A program made the position numbers and the translations under genes. Below the pieces are notes generated by a model, which was given only the letters and a program-made list of their open reading frames with translations, had not been told where the DNA came from and made no database searches. Source: Glaciecola flavus (GTDB lineage: Bacteria; Pseudomonadota; Gammaproteobacteria; Enterobacterales; Alteromonadaceae). Taken from it: 64,000 bases of DNA. The stretch is taken from positions 62,001-126,000 of the forward strand of contig NZ_JBHRSW010000004.1 in assembly GCF_042646125.1 (NCBI RefSeq), written 5' to 3'. Of this stretch, positions 52,616 to 59,192 are shown in pieces (position 1 is the first letter of the stretch; every line of letters begins with the position of its first letter).

Positions 52616-53350
52616 ATGAAGCTCAGTGAGATAGACGGTGAGCTTCCTACACTGGTTATTTTCTGTAAGCGTCCTTTACTCAATCAAGGTAAAAGCAGAT
52701 TGGCAACAAGCCTAGGTGCAGAAAGCGCATTGAAAGTCGCCAATGGTCTACTCAACTGCGCACTAGAGGACGCGCTCGCCTGGCCGGGGCGCCTTGTGTT
52801 AACAATTTCAAACCATGCTGACATGGCATGGGCAGAACAACTACTGGATAGAAAACTACAAGTGTTGCCTCAAATTGAAGGTAACCTTGGCGAACGAATC
52901 AATCATATTGACCGAAAATTACGGCAAGAAGGGCACCAATCATTGGTGTTTATAGGTACGGACGCCCCCGTACTAGACGGCGATCACTACTACCAAACGA
53001 TTCGCCAGTTGCAGAGCAAGCATTACGTATTTAGCCGAGCACAAGATGGTGGTGTGTGTTTAATGGCAAATGCGATCCCTTGGCCAACACTATCAGCGTT
53101 GCCTTGGAGTACCTCACGTTTATGCGATGCGCTTGCCAATTGTTGCGAACAAAATTTATGTAATACAGCCTCGTATAGGGAAGCAAACCGAGCGATAGCT
53201 TATGTTAAACCAAGCTACGATATTGATGAAGAAATCAGTCTCAATCAGCTTTATCAAGACTTAGAAAAAGACAGCCGCCCTGCACGCCGACAATTGCTCG
53301 CCACATTAGACGCTCTCAACTACATTAAGGAAAATAAGCAGTATGCCTGA
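52616..53350 (+). CDS. DUF2064 (TIGR04282-like) transferase
   Basis: A 244-residue GT-A-like nucleotidyl/glycosyltransferase of the DUF2064 group, called 'rSAM/selenodomain-associated transferase 1' in TIGR04282 and linked to arsenosugar synthesis. Seen: LVIFCKRPLLNQGKSRLA (sugar-nucleotide site), LGERINH and the FIGTDAPVLDGDHY motif (acidic D-x-P-x-L). Substrate is not established. ATG directly abuts the DUF547 stop with GGAG upstream; its stop (TGA) overlaps the next start. Confidence 0.85.
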   Translation: MKLSEIDGELPTLVIFCKRPLLNQGKSRLATSLGAESALKVANGLLNCALEDALAWPGRLVLTISNHADMAWAEQLLDRKLQVLPQIEGNLGERINHIDRKLRQEGHQSLVFIGTDAPVLDGDHYYQTIRQLQSKHYVFSRAQDGGVCLMANAIPWPTLSALPWSTSRLCDALANCCEQNLCNTASYREANRAIAYVKPSYDIDEEISLNQLYQDLEKDSRPARRQLLATLDALNYIKENKQYA

Positions 53351-54452
53351 GACTGAAATGCTAGCACAGCAAAACAACAAGCAATCGACGACTGAAAACC
53401 AAGTTAAAGATGTGGTAAAAGACTATTATGGCAAAGTGCTATCAAGTTCACACGACCTGCAAACTGACGCATGTTGCACAGATGCATTTATGCCTGAATA
53501 CGTCAAAACCGCGTTAAAAAACATCCATGACGAAGTCCTAATTAAATACTATGGATGTGGCCTCGTACTGCCAGAGGCGCTAGACGGCAAAGTTATTTTG
53601 GATTTAGGCTGCGGAGCCGGTAGAGACTGCTATGCGCTCGCGCAACTAGTTGGTGAGTCTGGCAAAGTGATTGGTGTTGATATGACCGAGGAACAAATAG
53701 CTGTTGCCAAGAGACATGTCGAATATCATCGAAAAAGATTTGGCTACAAACAAGCCAACACAGAATTTAAACTAGGCTATATTGAACGCTTGAATGAACT
53801 GGATTTAGCAGATAACAGTGTTGACATCATTGTTTCCAATTGTGTGATTAATCTATCTCCCGATAAAAACAGTGTCTTAAAAGAAGCCTACCGCGTACTT
53901 AAACCTGGGGGAGAAATGTATTTTTCAGATGTTTACTCCAGTCGCAGAGTACCTTCTCATTTAGTGCAAGATCCAGAACTCTATGGTGAGTGCTTGAGTG
54001 GCGCTATGTATTGGAATGATTTTCATCAACTGGCCAAATGCGTAGGATTTTTAGATCCAAGAATCGTGACGGACCGGCGCTTAGAAATAAACAATGACAA
54101 TGTCGCAAATAAAATTGGACATATAGATTTTTACTCAGCGACATACCGTTTATTCAAACTACCAGATTTAGAAACGCACTGTGAAGACTACGGTCAGGCC
54201 GTCATCTATAAAGGCGGTGTTCCGCATCACGAAGCCTGTTTTGTGCTGGATGGCCACCATCGTATTGATAAAGGAAAAGTTTTTCCCGTGTGTGGTAATA
54301 CTTGGCGAATACTAAAAGATACAAGATTTTCCAAATATTTTGAGTTTATTGGTAATTTCGATACCCACTACGGTATTTTTGCGGATTGTGGTGATTTGAT
54401 CCCGTTTAACGAGAGCAAAACGCAAAGCATGACAGGAGGTGGCTGTTGTTAA
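53343..54452 (+). CDS. arsM: Arsenite methyltransferase, ArsM type
   Basis: A 369-residue SAM-dependent enzyme that methylates trivalent arsenic. SAM motif LDLGCGAGRDCYALA at ~87-100 and post-motifs GVDMTEEQIAVAKRH and SDNSVDIIVSNCVIN-like NSVDIIVSNCVIN. The four arsenic-related cysteines expected of the family are present: Cys44/45, Cys72 (YYGCG), Cys167 (SNCVIN) and Cys217 (GECLSG), and the C-terminal domain ends in GGGCC, common in ArsM. Overlaps the previous gene by eight bases and holds the ribosome site of the following rSAM gene. Methylated arsenic could be the end product, but the neighbours point to further modification. Confidence 0.9.
   Translation: MPETEMLAQQNNKQSTTENQVKDVVKDYYGKVLSSSHDLQTDACCTDAFMPEYVKTALKNIHDEVLIKYYGCGLVLPEALDGKVILDLGCGAGRDCYALAQLVGESGKVIGVDMTEEQIAVAKRHVEYHRKRFGYKQANTEFKLGYIERLNELDLADNSVDIIVSNCVINLSPDKNSVLKEAYRVLKPGGEMYFSDVYSSRRVPSHLVQDPELYGECLSGAMYWNDFHQLAKCVGFLDPRIVTDRRLEINNDNVANKIGHIDFYSATYRLFKLPDLETHCEDYGQAVIYKGGVPHHEACFVLDGHHRIDKGKVFPVCGNTWRILKDTRFSKYFEFIGNFDTHYGIFADCGDLIPFNESKTQSMTGGGCC
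54434..54440 (+). promoter_or_regulatory. Shine-Dalgarno of the rSAM gene inside arsM
   Basis: AGGAGGT lies five bases before the TTG at 54446, inside the codons for ArsM's glycine-cysteine tail. It fixes the otherwise doubtful TTG as the start. Confidence 0.7.
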
Positions 54453-55417
54453 CTAAATTGTCGTCTTTGTCTAAGGAAAACCATATAGCTTGTAAAACTT
54501 TGCAAGACGATACAACACGCTCCAGCCGTTGGAAATACACCCCATCAGGAGAGAAGGCAGGATTCATTCAACCCCACGGTTTAAAGGAGTTGTGGTTTCA
54601 TACTGGCACCAAGTGCAATCTCTCTTGTGACTTTTGTCTTGAGGGATCATCACCACAGGACAAACGACTCGCCTCTCCTAAATTTGAGGAAGTCAAACCC
54701 TACATTGATGAGGCCTTAGAACTGGGCGTAGAGCATTTTTCTTTTACTGGTGGTGAACCACTGCTGGTAAAAGACATAATCGACATCCTCTCTTATGCGG
54801 CTCAACACAGACCCTGTTTAGTGCTAACAAATGGCACTGACCCGCTGATTAAAAGGCTTGAAAAACTAAAAATATTGAGAAATGCAAAACACCCTGTTTC
54901 ATTTCGTATTAGTCTGGATTCCGCGGACGAAAAGACGCATGACATGGGACGAGGACAAGGGGAATTCAAAAAAGCATTGATTGGCTTGCGACGTCTGCAC
55001 AACCTAGGCTTTAAAGTATCCGTCGCCAGACATATAGCAAAAGACGAAAACATCGATCAGGTCAACGCCGCTTTTGAAGCCTTATTTAGCCTAAATGGCC
55101 TACCCTCTTCATTAAACATTGTCGCGTTTCCTGATTTTTTAACGCCTGGGGCCTTGCCTGAAGTGCCGCATATTACTGAAAACTGCATGACTAGCTATCA
55201 AACTCAAGAACAACGCAAGCATTACATGTGTGCGAGTTCAAAGATGATCGTCAAAAAAGATAATAGAATGCAGATTTACGCTTGTACTCTCGTTGATGAC
55301 GATGAGGAATACAGCTTTGGTTCTGACTTACGCGCTAGTTTACAACAACGAGTGAGCATGAAGCATCACCGCTGCTACAGTTGCTTTGCACATGGCGCAA
55401 GTTGCAGCGAAATGTAG
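54446..55417 (+). CDS. Radical SAM enzyme of the ArsM operon
   Basis: A 323-residue radical SAM enzyme. The cluster motif is CNLSCDFC (Cys57, Cys61, Cys64) followed by LEGSSP; the SAM core has FSFTGGEPLLVKDI and FRISLDSADE. The C-terminal third carries Cys262, Cys280, Cys310, Cys313 and Cys320, which could bind one or more auxiliary iron-sulfur clusters as in SPASM/twitch proteins. The usual ArsS motif (as I recall, C-x3-C-x-H-C-H-V) is not present, so it may catalyse a different or altered step than 5'-deoxyadenosyl transfer to dimethylarsenic. TTG start decided by a strong Shine-Dalgarno. Last gene of the operon. Confidence 0.83.
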   Translation: MLTKLSSLSKENHIACKTLQDDTTRSSRWKYTPSGEKAGFIQPHGLKELWFHTGTKCNLSCDFCLEGSSPQDKRLASPKFEEVKPYIDEALELGVEHFSFTGGEPLLVKDIIDILSYAAQHRPCLVLTNGTDPLIKRLEKLKILRNAKHPVSFRISLDSADEKTHDMGRGQGEFKKALIGLRRLHNLGFKVSVARHIAKDENIDQVNAAFEALFSLNGLPSSLNIVAFPDFLTPGALPEVPHITENCMTSYQTQEQRKHYMCASSKMIVKKDNRMQIYACTLVDDDEEYSFGSDLRASLQQRVSMKHHRCYSCFAHGASCSEM

Positions 55418-55422
55418 ATACA

Positions 55423-55458
55423 AAAAAAGCAAGGTACATTTCTATACCTTGCTTTTTT
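55423..55458. terminator. Bidirectional terminator of the rSAM operon and csp
   Basis: AAAAAAGCAAGGTA pairs perfectly with TACCTTGCTTTTTT (14 bp, 8-base loop), giving a U-tract after the stem on both strands. It serves the plus-strand operon and the minus-strand cold-shock gene. Confidence 0.9.
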
Positions 55459-55472
55459 GAAAACAGTTCGGC

Positions 55473-55682
55473 TTATAGAGCGACGATGTTCTCTGCTTGA
55501 GGGCCTTTTTGACCGTCAGTGATAGTAAACTCTACCGCTTGGCCTTCGGCTAAGGTTTTGAATCCTGAACCTGTTATAGCACTGAAATGAGCAAATACAT
55601 CTGGGCCAGACTCTTGTTCGATGAAGCCGAAACCTTTAGATTCGTTGAACCACTTAACGGTTCCTTTTACGGGTGTAGACAT
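55473..55682 (-). CDS. CspA-family cold-shock protein
   Basis: A 69-residue single-domain nucleic-acid-binding protein. RNP1 (KGFGFIEQ) and RNP2 (VFAHFS) are intact, opening MSTPVKGTVKWFNESKG. It melts RNA secondary structure, typically at low temperature or constitutively. An AGGA-type ribosome site is ten bases before ATG. The non-coding stretch upstream is long, which fits the long leader of cold-inducible csp mRNAs, though I see no definite cold-box. Confidence 0.94.
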   Translation of the reverse strand: MSTPVKGTVKWFNESKGFGFIEQESGPDVFAHFSAITGSGFKTLAEGQAVEFTITDGQKGPQAENIVAL

Positions 55683-56062
55683 AGTAAATATCCTGAATGT
55701 TAATAAATTTTGCCAATAAAGGCCATGTATGCTTAAAAATGGAGACTTAAACTTAATACACTGCAGGACGTCTTGTTACGTAAAAATAACACCGAAATGT
55801 AGATATTAATTAGAGACTTATTTCTAGCTTAGTGTGCAGATTATAGGTATTGGTTTACTTTGTCGAGTATTATTTTAGTTTATTTTAATTTTATTAGGTA
55901 TCTACGATTCTCTTTGCAAATTAAAGCCTTATGGCTTGAAATATGCTCTGCATTATCGCGCAAATTTGCACAACAATGATGCAAAACATCCCATCTAAGA
56001 CAATTCTGTTATCTGCTCTCATACAGGATATATAAAGGTTGTGATAGCTTGTATTTCAGGAA
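55683..56062. other. Intergenic region upstream of csp (380 bases)
   Basis: AT-rich, no open frame of note. It contains the csp leader on the minus strand, with small palindromes TTACGTAA, GACGTC and CTGCAG in a 30-base block near 55760-55785, and probably the csp promoter and the end of the gmhB transcript. No repeat or RNA gene recognised. Confidence 0.5.
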
Positions 56063-56617
56063 TTACGGAAAACTCACTTGCTCAAACGACTGAATAGATA
56101 AGCTTTGAAAGTGCCTATCAGGATGATTTGTCGCATTTGCATTCACCTTCCCACCTTTAAACAAATAAGCAGTGGCAAGATTTGCAGCTTCTGCAGCCTT
56201 GATATCGCTGAGCTTATCTCCGATCATAATACTCATGCTTAAATCAATGTCGTGCTTTTGTGAAGCCGCAAAAAGCATCCCTGGCTTTGGTTTTCGGCAA
56301 TCGCAATTTAGTTTGTATTCGCCTAAAGACTCTGTCGGATGATGAGGGCAATAAAACACATCATCAATTACCCCTCCCTTGTTAGCCACTTTATGTCGCA
56401 TCCAATCACTTAAGGCAAGAAATTGCAATTCCGAGTAAAAACCACGCCCAATACCAGACTGATTTGTCACGACTATTACCTTGTAATTTGCCCTGTTTGC
56501 CCGTTTTATTAGTGTAAAAATGCCATCTACCCAATCAAAGTTTTGTTGTTGGTAAACATATCCATGATTCACATTGATCACGCCATCGCGATCCAAAAAC
56601 AATGCTTTGTTTTTCAC
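56063..56617 (-). CDS. gmhB: D-glycero-beta-D-manno-heptose 1,7-bisphosphate 7-phosphatase
   Basis: A 184-residue HAD phosphatase of the ADP-heptose pathway for LPS core. Motif I LFLDRDGVINV with the two catalytic Asp, motif II VVTNQSGIGRG, motif III KPKPGML and motif IV IGDKLSDIKAA are present, as is the zinc loop CPHHPTE...CDCRKP. It is next to no other heptose gene. The foldback element begins 35 bases before its start codon. Confidence 0.91.
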   Translation of the reverse strand: MKNKALFLDRDGVINVNHGYVYQQQNFDWVDGIFTLIKRANRANYKVIVVTNQSGIGRGFYSELQFLALSDWMRHKVANKGGVIDDVFYCPHHPTESLGEYKLNCDCRKPKPGMLFAASQKHDIDLSMSIMIGDKLSDIKAAEAANLATAYLFKGGKVNANATNHPDRHFQSLSIQSFEQVSFP

Positions 56618-56963
56618 ACTTACCTACTACGCTGTTTCGAACTTAAAATATAATAACCTGAACTCGGGATAAGCAACTCCGTCCAGCAGCGCCCTAAATC
56701 CCGAACTCTGCGTTGCTCAAGCTTGAAATAACTCGTTATTCCTTCACTTGAGCGCCTTGATATCGAGCTTTAGGCCACTACTGGATAGTGGATTAGACAA
56801 ATGAACAAAAAATTCAAGCGTTTGCAGAATTGCTTATCCAGAGTTCAGGTTATAGTACCTTGTTTAGTCGCTAAAAAAAGCGCTTTAGCACTAAAGGATA
56901 AGCAATTTTGGGCGCTAACACATGTATAGGATAATAAATATACAGTCAGTTTGAGCTACCATT
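56618..56963. other. 346-base intergenic region filled by a foldback element
   Basis: No gene. It carries the ~201-bp inverted-repeat element (56653-56853) and, after it, further short palindromes: CGCT-A6-AGCG (56869-56882), CTTTAG-CA-CTAAAG (56884-56897) and a third partial copy of the element's inner sequence GGATAAGCAATT at 56896-56907. Confidence 0.6.
56653..56853. mobile_element. MITE-like element with 28-bp terminal inverted repeats
   Basis: Left end ATAACCTGAACTCGGGATAA (56653 on, 28 bases) and right end (56826-56853) are inverted copies with 25 of 28 matches. Between them lies a nested palindrome around AATAAC-TC-GTTATT with GCTCAAG/CTTGAGC arms. No open frame for a transposase, so it would be non-autonomous. 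Target duplication may be AT or TA, but is not clear. Confidence 0.75.
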
Positions 56964-58589
56964 TTGCGCGAATTACACCCACTTAAAATTGCAATCGTAG
57001 AAGACAATGCTACCGCAAGAACAAATTTACGCAGCCATTTACTGAGCCTTCAAAATTTTGATATCGCCAGTTATAGCAATGGTAAAGAACTGCGAAACGG
57101 GCTTCGCGTTACTGACTTTGACGCTATCTTTATTGACTATCACCTCGGTCAAAACAAAAACGGCGTTGAATGGATCCAAAGCCTGCGGGATACCAAGCTA
57201 TTAAAACCTTCGACTGGACTCATCTTTATTACATCAGACTCTATGCCAAATACTATTGGGCAGATTCTAGATATGTATCCCGACTTGATTATTATAAAGC
57301 CTTATACAATTCGTAACTTGTTATCGTCGTTCAAACACTACATGAAAGTGCGTCAACAAACTAAACCGGTATTGGAATACATTAATAAGGCCTCCTTCGA
57401 ATTAGCTTTAGATTATATTGACGAAAAACTAGATAATGGAATCGAAGCGCGCTTTCGCTCTGACTTTATAAAGCTCAAGGGACGTATTTTATTGCAGGCG
57501 CAGCAGTACGAAAAAGCCGCGGATCTATACAGTAAAGTGTTAAACAAATCTCAAAATGTCATGTGGGCGCATTGGGGCTTGATAAAAAGTGAGTTTTTCA
57601 TTGGCAAGTGGAATCATTGTCAAGACATGCTTGATCGCTTAATCGAGCAAAGCTTAACTAAAGACAAAGCTTACGAGTGGCTTGCCAGTGTAGAATTGGG
57701 GAAAAAGAATTACGAAAAAGCCGAAGCCTTGCTAGACAAAATTAAAGAGAGTGAACTTAGCATTCAGGCTACACGCTTAAAAACAATGTGCTACAAAATG
57801 CAAGGCAAAGCGGATGCTGCAATAAAGCTTCTCGAACGCAAGATTCAAGGTAACCTGAGTATACGAGAGCGTATGGTCGACTACACCATGGAACTCGCCC
57901 GATACCATTTACACCTCGCCGACCAAGTGCTTAAACGCCATCAAAAGCAAGACGAGGTAAATGAAGCGAAAAAACTCATTGGTCGCGCGAGCCGCAATAT
58001 TCTTGACAGACATGCCGAAATGCAAAAAGACTATATGCTAGCGCTGGCGCATTTGCTCGAAGACGATTCCCAAAAAGCCCACAAAATCATGCTTGCCAAC
58101 GAGCAACTTTACCGCGTTGAAGACGCCAACATCGTCACAAAAGTTGATGCAGTTAAAGTCTGGTTTGGCTTGGGTGAAAAAGGCAAAGCAAATGAGTTGT
58201 TGGAATCGTGTGATGAAGTGCTAATGTCGCAAATCAATCATATAGACAGTATCGTGAGTAACGAGCTAATTACTAGCACCGAACAATCACTGGGCATAGA
58301 AAAAAACCGCGCAATGTCGGTAAATGAACAAGGCATGTCGTATTTTCAAAAAAATCAACAAAGTAAAGCGCTGCAATGCTTTCATCGCGCATATACTATG
58401 TTTCCGGGTGTCCCTGCTTTCGCGTTGAATTTGCTGCAAAGCCTCTATGAGTGTGGGCAATACGAATACAAGGGCGTCACAGCCGACATAATCATCAATG
58501 AACTGCAAAATCTAGCACTAAACGATAAAAATCAGCATCGCTTTAACATGTTGGCGGATGCCTTGAGTCATCAAGCAAAAGCGCAATAA
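56964..58589 (+). CDS. Response regulator with TPR output region, second copy
   Basis: A 541-residue paralogue of the gene at 32436: receiver domain (8-115) with acidic pair VEDN, phosphoacceptor Asp58 in FIDYHLG and Lys112 in IIKPY, then TPR-like helices (QYEKAADLYSKVLNKS, NYEKAEALLDKIKES) and a matching C-terminal repeat (MSYFQKNQQSKALQCFHRAY). No effector domain. TTG start at 56964 with no clear ribosome site; the MITE-like element lies 110 bases upstream and may influence expression. The pair probably serves similar signal-dependent scaffolding roles. Confidence 0.85.
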   Translation: MRELHPLKIAIVEDNATARTNLRSHLLSLQNFDIASYSNGKELRNGLRVTDFDAIFIDYHLGQNKNGVEWIQSLRDTKLLKPSTGLIFITSDSMPNTIGQILDMYPDLIIIKPYTIRNLLSSFKHYMKVRQQTKPVLEYINKASFELALDYIDEKLDNGIEARFRSDFIKLKGRILLQAQQYEKAADLYSKVLNKSQNVMWAHWGLIKSEFFIGKWNHCQDMLDRLIEQSLTKDKAYEWLASVELGKKNYEKAEALLDKIKESELSIQATRLKTMCYKMQGKADAAIKLLERKIQGNLSIRERMVDYTMELARYHLHLADQVLKRHQKQDEVNEAKKLIGRASRNILDRHAEMQKDYMLALAHLLEDDSQKAHKIMLANEQLYRVEDANIVTKVDAVKVWFGLGEKGKANELLESCDEVLMSQINHIDSIVSNELITSTEQSLGIEKNRAMSVNEQGMSYFQKNQQSKALQCFHRAYTMFPGVPAFALNLLQSLYECGQYEYKGVTADIIINELQNLALNDKNQHRFNMLADALSHQAKAQ

Positions 58590-58625
58590 ATCCAAGTCGC
58601 CATCACCTTTTTCATTCAATACGTT

Positions 58626-59183
58626 TTAGACAATTTCTGTCATATATTCCATCATCGACTTTACTTGCTGTAAGCGAACTTGATCATCTTGCAATAAAAA
58701 ATCGATTGACTGCACACTCTCCATTGATTCGACGTGATCTAAAAACAACACACCATTTAAATGATCTATCTCATGTTGAGCTAATGCCGAGTACTCTCCC
58801 TCTAATTCAAGCGTTTGGTCATTCCCCAATTCATCGGTGTACGCGAGACGAATACTTTGATGTCTTTGTACTTTTGCCCTGACGGCGTAAAAGCTAAAAC
58901 ACTCTTCCTCGTTTATACTTAAACCGTCGGATACGTCTATGATTTCAGGGTTAATCATCGGTACGAACATCCCATCAATGCGCAATAAAATCAGTCGAAC
59001 TAGGTGACCCGCTTGTGGTGCCGATAAAGCATTACCATTAGTATCCGAGATGCTTTTTATGCCATCTAAGGTCTGCTTCATGGCCTTAATAATATTTTGA
59101 ATGTACTCACTCTTTATCTCAGCTCGAGAAACAGGTGCCGATACTTGCCTTAACAGGGGGTCACCCAATTGCCTTATTCTCAT
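58626..59183 (-). CDS. def: Peptide deformylase, divergent
   Basis: A 185-residue metalloenzyme that removes the N-formyl group from new proteins. The three motifs are recognisable but altered: motif 1 GNALSAPQAG, motif 2 EECFS (usual EGCLS; Cys95 kept), motif 3 HEIDH (His137, Glu138, His141), so metal ligands are complete. The Gly-to-Glu and Leu-to-Phe changes in motif 2 suggest a second, non-housekeeping copy; the main def near fmt should lie elsewhere. It starts ten bases after the neighbouring large cytochrome gene's end on the same strand order. Confidence 0.85.
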   Translation of the reverse strand: MRIRQLGDPLLRQVSAPVSRAEIKSEYIQNIIKAMKQTLDGIKSISDTNGNALSAPQAGHLVRLILLRIDGMFVPMINPEIIDVSDGLSINEEECFSFYAVRAKVQRHQSIRLAYTDELGNDQTLELEGEYSALAQHEIDHLNGVLFLDHVESMESVQSIDFLLQDDQVRLQQVKSMMEYMTEIV

Positions 59184-59192
59184 TTTTATCTC

